The notes beneath the pieces are model-generated. The model saw only the letters and a program-made list of their open reading frames with translations. It was not told the DNA's origin and ran no database searches. Position numbers and translations under genes: made by a program. 34,021 nt of DNA from a bacterium (GTDB lineage Bacteria > Patescibacteriota > Microgenomatia > Levybacterales > UBA12049): positions 1 through 34,021 of the forward strand of contig JAUYMJ010000081.1 in the NCBI GenBank assembly GCA_030698775.1, read 5' to 3'. Positions 15,847 to 24,202 of the stretch are shown here, piece after piece. How positions within the stretch are numbered: position 1 is the stretch's first letter; each line of letters starts with the position of its first letter.

Positions 15847-17526
15847 TTATTGCGTTGGGGTGACTCCATAATAGAGTAACATTTTTTTTGCTATAGTAAA
15901 AAATATCGGTGCTGCCGTTTCTGATCCGAAAATAGAACTCGTCGGACGGTCAATTACAACGAGCATAACAAATTTCGGATCATCTGCAGGAGCAAACCCG
16001 ATGAATGAAGCAATGGTCTTATTAGGATCATAATGGCCTCCGATTGGAATCTGCGCAGTCCCTGTTTTTCCCGCGATACGATAACCCTTCGGCTTGGCAA
16101 ATTTCGCTTCTCCCTTATCGACTGCATTCACGAGAATTTCCGTCATAACCTTGGCGGCCGCACCCGAAATTGGTCGACCAAGCTCTTTTGGGTTAATAGT
16201 AATGACTTTGCCGTTTTGCGTTTCTATCTTATTTACAACGTGTGGCTCCATCCTGACTCCTTCGTTGGCGATTGCTGAAAAAGCTGAGAGGAGCTGAAGT
16301 GGAGTTACTGAGATACCTTGTCCGAAACTCGCTGTTGCGAGGTCTATCGGATACCACGACTCCGAATCACGAAGGGGGGACGGGATTTCTCCTTGCAAAT
16401 CTACTCCCGTCATCTCGCCTATTCCAAACTTGTTAAGATACGAAAGCAGTAGCTTTAAGCCCAGCTTCTGGCCGACAAACACCATTCCCGTATTGTCAGA
16501 GAACTGAATTGTTTCCATCATTGTTTCATCGGGATGGTATTTGTCATTCCACGTTCGTATTTCATAGCCACCGATAGGTATTGGGCCGTCACAAATGGTA
16601 CATTTCGTCTTCGGGGTAACAAGACCCGCATCGATTGCTGAGGACATCACAAGAGGTTTAAAGGTTGACCCCGGTTCATAGGTACTTGAAACAGATGGAT
16701 TGATATAGTCTTTCTCCTCAAATTCCCAGTATTTTCTTGGGTCGAAAGTCGGTTGGCTCGCTATAGCAAGAATGCCTCCTGTTTTTGGATTCATGACAAG
16801 CACCATTCCTCCTTGTGCTCCGTATTTTTCAACGCCTTTTTTCAATTCCTCATCAGCCATAAACTGTATCGCTCTATCGACATTAAGGATAAGATTTCTT
16901 CCGTCATCGCCGCCACCGGTCTCGTCCATTCGTGCGAGGATAGGACGACCGAGCGCATCGTGAATTTGGACAGCTCTTGCGACTCTCCCCCTCAGCTGAC
17001 GATCATAGAATCCTTCAAGGCCAAAATACCCCTGGTTGTTTCCTGTTTCGTCTTTTCCAACAAATCCAAGTAATTGTGCAGCAACTGACGCTTCCGGATA
17101 GTATCTGACATACTGCTCCTCAAAACCAACACCGGGAATCTTCAATCGCTCAACCTGCTGTTTTATCTCATGTGAAACGCTCGGATTCAGCGCCACCCAA
17201 AAACGGTTCAACGAGAGAAGACTACTGAGAGAGGCCGTATCCGCATTAAGGAGAGGTGAGAGAATCGTCGATACCGTCTGAATATCTTTCACTTCTTTTG
17301 GGTTAGCAAACACAAGATACGCGAGTTTGTTCGCAGCAATTGGAAATCCGTCGGAAGTCATGATCTCTCCCCGCCGGGGTGTCAACGTAATAGATCTTCC
17401 GTACTGGGATTCTCCGACCTGAGAGAGCGTATCGGCTTCGACAATTTGCCAGTGAGCCAAACGTAGAATAGTGGCAAGAAAACAAAAAAAATAAAAAGAG
17501 AGAACAAATCTATACCGCCATCTCAT
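15847..17526 (-). CDS. ftsI: FtsI / class B penicillin-binding protein transpeptidase
   Basis: N-terminal TM, RGEIMTSDG, SxxK in STYEPGSTFKPL, SDN, AGKTGTAQIP. Confidence 0.93.
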   Translation of the reverse strand: MRWRYRFVLSFYFFCFLATILRLAHWQIVEADTLSQVGESQYGRSITLTPRRGEIMTSDGFPIAANKLAYLVFANPKEVKDIQTVSTILSPLLNADTASLSSLLSLNRFWVALNPSVSHEIKQQVERLKIPGVGFEEQYVRYYPEASVAAQLLGFVGKDETGNNQGYFGLEGFYDRQLRGRVARAVQIHDALGRPILARMDETGGGDDGRNLILNVDRAIQFMADEELKKGVEKYGAQGGMVLVMNPKTGGILAIASQPTFDPRKYWEFEEKDYINPSVSSTYEPGSTFKPLVMSSAIDAGLVTPKTKCTICDGPIPIGGYEIRTWNDKYHPDETMMETIQFSDNTGMVFVGQKLGLKLLLSYLNKFGIGEMTGVDLQGEIPSPLRDSESWYPIDLATASFGQGISVTPLQLLSAFSAIANEGVRMEPHVVNKIETQNGKVITINPKELGRPISGAAAKVMTEILVNAVDKGEAKFAKPKGYRIAGKTGTAQIPIGGHYDPNKTIASFIGFAPADDPKFVMLVVIDRPTSSIFGSETAAPIFFTIAKKMLLYYGVTPTQ

Positions 17527-17807
17527 TTATTGTATGCCATCGGAAGGGGGGCTGAAAGCACAATCTGTGATGACATGGTTTCATACCCCTGCCTCCCTGC
17601 TTCCTCTTTCAAGTTCGTGAAAGAGGACTCGTTCAGGATTTTTTCTTCGAGGAGCGCCGACTCTCTTTGATAAGAATCAACCTCCGCAGACAATTTGTTC
17701 AAATCGACCCCGGACGTTGCGAGTGAATTTGATACGACAGCACGAGTAATCGTCAGAACAACTATGATAACGAGTAATATCGAAAGAACAAAAAATGATT
17801 TTTTCAT
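17523..17807 (-). CDS. ftsL: FtsL-like small bitopic protein
   Basis: 94 aa, single N-terminal TM, coiled-coil-like stretch, located between rsmH and ftsI, 4-bp overlaps, SD-like agaggt upstream. Confidence 0.6.
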   Translation of the reverse strand: MKKSFFVLSILLVIIVVLTITRAVVSNSLATSGVDLNKLSAEVDSYQRESALLEEKILNESSFTNLKEEAGRQGYETMSSQIVLSAPLPMAYNK

Positions 17808-18694
17808 ACTGTACCTCTTTCAAAAACGCGCATTTTTGCGCTTCTTGCCCTAGGATTTTCTGCCACTTCCTCAAGCGTAGGAGTGACAGGCTTTTTTGTG
17901 AGAATGCTTCCAAATCCCTGGTCAGCAAACGACGAGAAACGGTGTTTGACGATCCTATCCTCAAGAGAATGAAAAGAAATAACCACGATCCTCCCTCCGA
18001 CACCTATTAACTGTAACGATGCACTCAGAGCTTCTTCGAGAGCGTGCAACTCATCGTTGACTGCAATCCGAAGCGCCTGGAATACACGTGTAGCAGGATG
18101 CATTCCACCGCTCTTCCCCATCCGTCTCTCAATGATAAAAGCCAAATCTCTTGTCGTTTCTATTGGCTGCATAGACCGTGCCTCAACTATACAATCGGCA
18201 ATCTTATTCGAAAATGGCTCCTCGCCATATTTTTCAAAAAGCTTTGCAAGTTCTTTTTTTGACAAACCGTTGATGAGGTCTTTTGCTGTTACCGCGAGCG
18301 AACTGTCCATCCGCATATCAAGTACCCCCTCCCTCTGAAAACTGAAACCCCTGGACGGTGTGTCAAACTGGTGACTTGAGACACCAAGGTCGAATAGTAT
18401 CCCAGAGACCTTTGTAAAACCTTCCCGTTTTGCAATCTGGCCGATCTCGCGAAAATTACCTTTGCAAAGCGTAATTTCCCTCCGAACGTCCTCTGCTACA
18501 TGTGTGATTTTTTCTTCAACAAACCTGATTGCTTCCTCATCAACATCAATTGCAAGTACTACCCCTCCGCTTTTGGCAATTGCGAGCGTATGCCCACCTC
18601 CTCCAAGCGTCACGTCAATATATCGTTTACCTTTTTTTACCTGAAGCAAGGAGGATGCCTCCTGAAGCATTACGCTTCTGTGGAAATCACTCAT
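17804..18694 (-). CDS. rsmH: RsmH (MraW), 16S rRNA m4C1402 methyltransferase
   Basis: HRSVMLQEASSLL, YIDVTLGGGGHTLAI, DLGVSSHQFDTPSRGFSFQREGVLDMRMD; SD ggaggt upstream. Confidence 0.96.
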   Translation of the reverse strand: MSDFHRSVMLQEASSLLQVKKGKRYIDVTLGGGGHTLAIAKSGGVVLAIDVDEEAIRFVEEKITHVAEDVRREITLCKGNFREIGQIAKREGFTKVSGILFDLGVSSHQFDTPSRGFSFQREGVLDMRMDSSLAVTAKDLINGLSKKELAKLFEKYGEEPFSNKIADCIVEARSMQPIETTRDLAFIIERRMGKSGGMHPATRVFQALRIAVNDELHALEEALSASLQLIGVGGRIVVISFHSLEDRIVKHRFSSFADQGFGSILTKKPVTPTLEEVAENPRARSAKMRVFERGTV

Positions 18695-19127
18695 CGCTTT
18701 TACCTCCCTCGCTTAACCTTTCGGCGATCGATGGAACTTTTTCACTAAGCCTCAGCTGTTCCTTCTCCCAGAGTGTCTTGTCCCACACTTCAACCAACCG
18801 CTTCATTCCAGCAAATATCAATGCATCGCTAAGACCCGCATATTCTCTCAAATAACCCGGAAGAAGAAAGCGCCCTTTGTCATCAAGTTCAACAAACGCA
18901 GCGTTGCCAAGTAAAAACCGCTGCATCTCTCGTGCATCTTTATTGAGGAATGAAAGCTCCTCTGTTCCTTCGAGAAGTGACTCCCAGTTTGCAACGGACA
19001 CGATAATAAGGTTTCTATCCAATCCTTTCGTAATGATCAACTTCTCTCCGAAAACCCCGCGGAAGCGTTTTGGAAATGAACTCCTGGACTTTTCATCCAG
19101 CTTTCCTTCGTACTGACCAAGAATCAT
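18687..19127 (-). CDS. mraZ: MraZ transcriptional regulator
   Basis: MILGQYEGKLDEKSRSSFPKRFR and VELDDKGRFLLPGYLREYAGL, the duplicated AbrB-like half-motifs. Confidence 0.95.
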   Translation of the reverse strand: MILGQYEGKLDEKSRSSFPKRFRGVFGEKLIITKGLDRNLIIVSVANWESLLEGTEELSFLNKDAREMQRFLLGNAAFVELDDKGRFLLPGYLREYAGLSDALIFAGMKRLVEVWDKTLWEKEQLRLSEKVPSIAERLSEGGKSDE

Positions 19128-19148
19128 ATTTTAAAGAGCAGATTATTT

Positions 19149-19163
19149 TCCCACTTTTTCCCA
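19149..19163 (-). promoter_or_regulatory. Candidate MraZ boxes: TGGGA-N5-TGGGA direct repeat
   Basis: Minus strand gagTGGGAaaaagTGGGAaaata, repeats exactly 10 bp apart, 21 bp upstream of the mraZ ATG. Confidence 0.7.
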
Positions 19164-19180
19164 CTCGGGATACTATCCAT

Positions 19181-19198
19181 TGTGAAATATTTTTCACA
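19181..19198. repeat. Perfect inverted repeat TGTGAAA-TATT-TTTCACA upstream of mraZ
   Basis: Arms 19181-19187 and 19192-19198, 4-nt spacer. Confidence 0.75.
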
Positions 19199-19302
19199 GC
19201 GAGTCAAGGGGGTAAAAAGACAGAATAGTGGGTTGATATAGGCTAAAACACAAACTGTAGTAAAGAGGGGCGTTTTGTGAAAATAGTAACGCGTAGATCG
19301 TA

Positions 19303-19809
19303 CTAGAGGTCGAGTGTGTCCGATACCTGGAAAACCTTACCGTCCTGCATCGTCACTTTCATCTCAAGTCTTACCTGTGTTACTCCGGTGTCATAACGGC
19401 ATTTTCCGCTTGAGCAACTGCCAAGATCATAATACTTGGTTTCAAACGGTGATTTACCATCCAGCGATAACTCATCGGTGACATTTCTCGAAACCTTACC
19501 GGAGCCTCCCTCATCCTCGCCAAAACTGCTTGCCTGGTCTGCGTCGTAGACGAGGTCAAATTCAATCTTGGCGACATTCGTCGCATTTTTGAGGATTAAC
19601 TTCACTGCCCGATTATCAGCTCTGGCAACCATTTTCAATCCGATTTCGCTTGGGGAAAGTGTGGGAATAATCTCATCGAGTATTCCCTGCTCTGTTTGGT
19701 CAGTTGGGGACTGCGAGGAGTTCTTTGACAAAAACAAAAATGATCCTCCTCCCAGGACAATCAAAACAAATATGATAATCGGAACAAGTAGTTTCCTGTT
19801 CATCTTCAT
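19303..19809 (-). CDS. Membrane-anchored extracytoplasmic protein of unknown function
   Basis: One N-terminal TM (LLVPIIIFVLIVLGGGSFLFL) followed by a soluble beta-rich-looking domain; own consensus promoter. Confidence 0.7.
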   Translation of the reverse strand: MKMNRKLLVPIIIFVLIVLGGGSFLFLSKNSSQSPTDQTEQGILDEIIPTLSPSEIGLKMVARADNRAVKLILKNATNVAKIEFDLVYDADQASSFGEDEGGSGKVSRNVTDELSLDGKSPFETKYYDLGSCSSGKCRYDTGVTQVRLEMKVTMQDGKVFQVSDTLDL

Positions 19810-19815
19810 ACAGAC

Positions 19816-19844
19816 ATTATTGTATGCTTTCGCTTACTTGTCAA
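19816..19844 (-). promoter_or_regulatory. Promoter TTGACA-17-AATAAT, 6 nt from ATG 19809
   Basis: Direct reading; perfect -35. Confidence 0.7.
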
Positions 19845-19863
19845 CATATACCAATCCTCGTTG

Positions 19864-19869
19864 TATAAT
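19864..19869 (+). promoter_or_regulatory. -10 TATAAT, 6 nt from ATG 19876
   Basis: Plus strand TATAAT-cagttg-ATG. Confidence 0.55.
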
Positions 19870-19875
19870 CAGTTG

Positions 19876-21201
19876 ATGCGACAAAATCTTTTTCTCTGGG
19901 CTGTTATTTTCTCCCTCCTCGCCGGGATTTTTCTCATCCGATATGCAATTGTAGGACAGGCTGTGTATGGCGACGGAATTTATTATTGGGGCTATACCCG
20001 ATCACTAGTTCTTGACCATGACCTTGACCTCCGCAACGAAGGGGCACACACGTACAGCCCTGAAATTAATAATTCCGAATCTGTTGTGCATCCTACCGAA
20101 CGAACAAATCTTCTTAACGGACGATATTATCCCATAGGGACATCACTTCTCTGGTTACCATTGTTTTACTTGCTACATTTCCTCACCAAACTATTGTTTA
20201 CATTCGGGCTCCCTGCAATACCAAACGGTTATTCCGATATCTATCAGATTGGGATCGGGCTCTTAAATGTCGGCTTTGTGATTGGTGGTACAGCGTTAAA
20301 TTATAAAACTCTTCTCTTCTACTTTAAAGGCAATATTGCAAAACTGACTGCACTGGCAATACTTTTTTCATCAAACCTGTTCTATTACGGCAGTATTGAT
20401 GTCATCAATTCGCACCCTCTCTCATTTTTCTTCAGCAGTCTCTTCTGCTACCTTTTTGTACAAAGCCTCAAGAAACGTACCTATCGCATGTGGTTGGTAC
20501 TTGGCACACTCAGCGGTATCCTTGCAATTATCAGACTCCAGGACGGATTGTTTGGACTACTGCTTATCTCACAGGTCATAGGGATGTTTTTTACAAACCG
20601 GAGAAAAAATATTTCTCAAAATATACTCGGGCTTCTTCTCGCAGGCTTCGGAGGTGTTGTTGGATTTGCTCCGCAATTTATTACATCACATCTCATCTAC
20701 CACTTTCCCCTCACACTTCCGTATACATTCCAACTCGAGCTTTTTCATATCCGTGACCCAAAACTTCTTGAGCTCATTTTTGATACATCACGGGGATTAC
20801 TCTTTTATTCTCCTGTATACATCATCTCTTTTCTTGGTCTCTGTGTGCTTCCAAAGTCACTGAGAGTTGTGCAGGTTGCTTTCATCCCTACCATTGTTGC
20901 TTCATACCTGTTGGTTTCAATCTGGCCCGCTTGGTCACAAGGTGAATCATACGGAATACGGATGTTTATCAGCCTCCTTCCATTGCTTTCGTTCGGACTG
21001 GCAGTAGTACTGCAGGCACTTGCAAACCGATTCTCACGTGCTGTTTTGGCGTTCATTCTCGGTGCTTTTATCCTCCATAATGTCATTATGATCCTCGGTT
21101 TCCATCTTTTTCTTCACAGCCCAACGTATGTCGGAGAGGATATTTCAAGGTCCGGGAAATTAAAAATGCGTATTCTCGATCGATTCTCACAAAATAAATA
21201 G
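19876..21201 (+). CDS. Multi-TM glycosyltransferase-like (GT39/GT-C type) membrane protein; start revised from TTG 19861
   Basis: Many TM segments; loop after TM1 with GDGIYYWGYTRSLVLDHDLDLRNEG typical of GT-C enzymes. Confidence 0.65.
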   Translation: MRQNLFLWAVIFSLLAGIFLIRYAIVGQAVYGDGIYYWGYTRSLVLDHDLDLRNEGAHTYSPEINNSESVVHPTERTNLLNGRYYPIGTSLLWLPLFYLLHFLTKLLFTFGLPAIPNGYSDIYQIGIGLLNVGFVIGGTALNYKTLLFYFKGNIAKLTALAILFSSNLFYYGSIDVINSHPLSFFFSSLFCYLFVQSLKKRTYRMWLVLGTLSGILAIIRLQDGLFGLLLISQVIGMFFTNRRKNISQNILGLLLAGFGGVVGFAPQFITSHLIYHFPLTLPYTFQLELFHIRDPKLLELIFDTSRGLLFYSPVYIISFLGLCVLPKSLRVVQVAFIPTIVASYLLVSIWPAWSQGESYGIRMFISLLPLLSFGLAVVLQALANRFSRAVLAFILGAFILHNVIMILGFHLFLHSPTYVGEDISRSGKLKMRILDRFSQNK

Positions 21202-21243
21202 AATCGTACTAAATCGATTAATGAGGAATAATCACTAGAATGG

Positions 21244-22713
21244 CTATCTGGAGAGTTTCTTTTGGAAATGCGCCGGAAGCTCTGGTATTGGAACCCGGAT
21301 TTGCTCGGTAGTGTCCCGATCTCTTACCGTCACAGACCCGTCTTCAATTGTCTGAAAATCAATTGTCACACACCACGGTGTACCGATTTCGTCCTGATAC
21401 AAATACCGTTTACCGATATTTCCCCTGTCATCAAACGTGCAGACAAGTGTCTCCCTGAGCATGTCAAAAACTTCCGTCGCTTTGCTTACAAGCTGTTCTT
21501 TATTTGAAAGAAGCGGAAATACAGCCACTTTGTAAGGCGATAGTCTTGGGTCAAGACGTAGGACTGTCCTTTCACCTTCTTCGTAATACGCGTCACAAAG
21601 CGCCATAAGGAATAGCCTATTGATACCGACAGCCGGCTCAATAACATGGGGTATTACTTTTTTATTTGTCTTCGGGTCGATGACATACAATTCCTTTCCC
21701 GAATGCTTGATATGCTGCTTCAGGTCGTAATCTGTACGGTACGCGAGCCCCCACAATTCTTTAAATCCAAAAGGGAATTTGTATTCCAAATCTTCAGTTT
21801 GTTTGCTGTAAAACGACCGCTCTTCATCGGTATGAATCCGCCAGCGAAGGTTTTCTTCGCGCACACCAAGACCCGTAATGATAAATCGCCACATCGCCTC
21901 TTTCCAGGTTGCAAACAGCTTCTCCCAATTCTCACTCTCTGGATCGAAGAAATACTCAATCTCTCCCTGCTCAAACTCAATCGTGCGGAACACAGAGTTC
22001 CCAAGCGTCACCTCGTTTCGGAAACTCTTCCCAAGCTGCGCAATACCAAACGGCAAACGCACACGAGTCGAGTTGACAACATTCTCAAAATTCACAAAAA
22101 TTCCCTGAGCCGTCTCTCCCCGAAGATATGCCAGCGACTGATCTCCCATGACAATACCAAGATGTACTGGAAAGAGAAGGTTAAACTTTCGGGGTGTCGT
22201 CCAGTCGAATTTTCCACAATTCGGACAGGTAATTTTCAAATGGGACAAGATTGTTTCAATTTCAAGAAGCGTTAACCCTTCTACCTTTTTATGTATAATT
22301 CCTGCCTTTATTCTCTCAGGGTCAATGTCCGTACTTTGTGGGACGAGATCAAATCTCCTGACAAATTCATCAATCTTCTGTTCATTTTCCGCCAGATAAT
22401 CTTCAATCAAATGATCTGCACGAATTCTGTGCTTACATTGCTTACAATCGAGTAAAACATCTGAAAAACCGGAAGTATGTCCCGATGCCTCCCAGACTTT
22501 CTGGTGTGAGATGAGGCTTGCATCAAGACCGACGATATCGGTTCGGCGATGCACAAACGTCTCCCACCAGAGGTTTTTGATGTTACGAAGGAGCTCCGTA
22601 CCGACAGGTCCATAGTCGTAGGTATTGGCAAGCCCGCCATACAACTCACTTCCCGGAAAAATAAATCCCCGCCGTTTTGCCAACGCTACAATTTTATCCA
22701 TCAAATCGGCCAT
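21244..22713 (-). CDS. glyS: Glycyl-tRNA synthetase (dimeric class II type)
   Basis: KIVALAKRRGFIFPGSELYGGLANTYDYGPVGTELLRNIKNLWW, LRGETAQGIFVNFENV, RNEVTLGNSVFRTIEFEQGEIEYF. Confidence 0.95.
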   Translation of the reverse strand: MADLMDKIVALAKRRGFIFPGSELYGGLANTYDYGPVGTELLRNIKNLWWETFVHRRTDIVGLDASLISHQKVWEASGHTSGFSDVLLDCKQCKHRIRADHLIEDYLAENEQKIDEFVRRFDLVPQSTDIDPERIKAGIIHKKVEGLTLLEIETILSHLKITCPNCGKFDWTTPRKFNLLFPVHLGIVMGDQSLAYLRGETAQGIFVNFENVVNSTRVRLPFGIAQLGKSFRNEVTLGNSVFRTIEFEQGEIEYFFDPESENWEKLFATWKEAMWRFIITGLGVREENLRWRIHTDEERSFYSKQTEDLEYKFPFGFKELWGLAYRTDYDLKQHIKHSGKELYVIDPKTNKKVIPHVIEPAVGINRLFLMALCDAYYEEGERTVLRLDPRLSPYKVAVFPLLSNKEQLVSKATEVFDMLRETLVCTFDDRGNIGKRYLYQDEIGTPWCVTIDFQTIEDGSVTVRDRDTTEQIRVPIPELPAHFQKKLSR

Positions 22714-22769
22714 ATCAGTAAGATAATGATAGCAGAAAGATTCCCTTCCAGATAGTAAGATGAAAATAC

Positions 22770-23495
22770 CTACGCTGCACTCTCGGACAATTGAAGAGGG
22801 GTCCCCATTCTTCGAGTGACATCAGGATAGACACCTTTGAGAGTGTTATATCCTGCAACTGTTCCATTCAGAAAACATTGTCGAATTTCTGGCTTCAACG
22901 ACCTTGATAGTTCGCCAATACCGCTCAGAAGCGATGCTTGTTCGAGTGGAATCTCCACAGCAAGTGAAATACCCGAAAGACTCTCCATATGATCCCTAAA
23001 GGTGACTGACCTCCCACCTAATGAGTTATCCATTGCATTCTTGAGCATTTCAGGGGCAGTATCCAGAACGGCATCGGAAAATTCCCCTCCTAGATGCTCA
23101 TCAAACATGGTAAAAACAAAGGCTATCCCGATCCCTGCTGTTTGAATAGCCAGCTCTGGATATGTACTACCGCTGTAGAAGTGTCGCAACACGCTATCTG
23201 TGTGACTAAAAAAGTCTTGATTATTTTTCGATTTAAGAAACGAACGGATATAATCTTTAAGCAATTCGTCCGCTTGTTCAACAGGGTGGGCTACAGGCTC
23301 ACCTAAAGAAACAAGAGTCTGATAGTAGCTCAACGGAAGATTAAGCTTTTCCAGCACCCGATCCTTGGTACGATCAGTAATTTGAGGAAGTTGATTAGGA
23401 TCTGGTCGATCAGTTTCATCAAATACATAGGATATTGGCACTCCCTTGTCAACTGTTACAATAACTTCTTCCCTCTGTTCGGTTGTCTTGGCCAT
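22770..23495 (-). CDS. Hypothetical protein, 241 aa, no recognised family
   Basis: Open frame with its own consensus promoter; no recognisable motifs. Confidence 0.6.
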   Translation of the reverse strand: MAKTTEQREEVIVTVDKGVPISYVFDETDRPDPNQLPQITDRTKDRVLEKLNLPLSYYQTLVSLGEPVAHPVEQADELLKDYIRSFLKSKNNQDFFSHTDSVLRHFYSGSTYPELAIQTAGIGIAFVFTMFDEHLGGEFSDAVLDTAPEMLKNAMDNSLGGRSVTFRDHMESLSGISLAVEIPLEQASLLSGIGELSRSLKPEIRQCFLNGTVAGYNTLKGVYPDVTRRMGTPLQLSESAA

Positions 23496-23507
23496 AAGTT
23501 ACGCACC

Positions 23508-23536
23508 ATTATACAAAACATCAGGCTTGATATCAA
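23508..23536 (-). promoter_or_regulatory. Promoter TTGATA-17-TATAAT, 12 nt from ATG 23495
   Basis: Direct reading of the minus strand. Confidence 0.65.
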
Positions 23537-23560
23537 ACTATGAGTTTATTGGCAGCCGGA

Positions 23561-24127
23561 TTACAAATCCAGGCGCATAAATATCGCGCGGCTTTTCAGG
23601 CGGCGCTCGAGGATACTCTCGATGAATGAATGAGTATCAACAGACAGGGATGCTGCTTGCGGCGTATGCCAATAGCCAAGAAGTGTAAGAAGTGTTACCT
23701 CAAATTCGTGGATGACAAAGAGTGCTTCCTGACTCAGGTCAGAATTACATCGCGACAAACGGTGCAAGGTATTTTTCAAAAGAAAATAAACCTGATGATG
23801 CTCCTGGTTTTCAGGACACAACCCATCAACAAGCTCGCAAATGTGGTATGCAAAACCGATTTTCTGCAGATCCTCTTTAAGGTCAGAGCAAGTATCGGTA
23901 GCTGTTGCTTCGGTCAATATTGGGCTTCGTGATGCCTGGTACAGTGTCAGAATAACCGTATTTAGAAGCTCGACGTGGGCTGATCGGCGGCTAGGAACGC
24001 GCCTGATGCCTTTTGCCTTTACAGAAAGCTTGCCGTGGTCTCTTGTGAAAACAGTAAGAAGACGATCTGCCTCTCCGACATTCCGCCTATTAATAATTAT
24101 TCCTTCTGTTTTGTAGGTTCGGATCAT
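23561..24127 (-). CDS. recO: RecO-like DNA repair protein (short)
   Basis: MIRTYKTEGIIINRRNVGEADRLLTVFTRDHGKLSVKAKGIRRVPSRRSAHVELLN is a typical RecO OB-fold N-terminus. Confidence 0.85.
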   Translation of the reverse strand: MIRTYKTEGIIINRRNVGEADRLLTVFTRDHGKLSVKAKGIRRVPSRRSAHVELLNTVILTLYQASRSPILTEATATDTCSDLKEDLQKIGFAYHICELVDGLCPENQEHHQVYFLLKNTLHRLSRCNSDLSQEALFVIHEFEVTLLTLLGYWHTPQAASLSVDTHSFIESILERRLKSRAIFMRLDL

Positions 24128-24138
24128 AAGGCAGGCAT

Positions 24139-24202
24139 TAGATACTAGTAGCTAGATATTAGAAAAAACTCTAGTTCACTAATACCTAATAACTAGTGCC
24201 TA
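24139..24202. repeat. Inverted array of 7-nt-phased TAG units
   Basis: TAG at 24139, 24146, 24153, 24160; CTA at 24179, 24186, 24193, 24200; the two 24-nt arms are reverse-complementary at 18/24 positions. Confidence 0.75.

Noticed and set aside
19261-19302. GCGTT...AACGC stem after ORF 19303-19809
   Set aside because: Short stem, large loop, no clean T tract; not convincing as a terminator.
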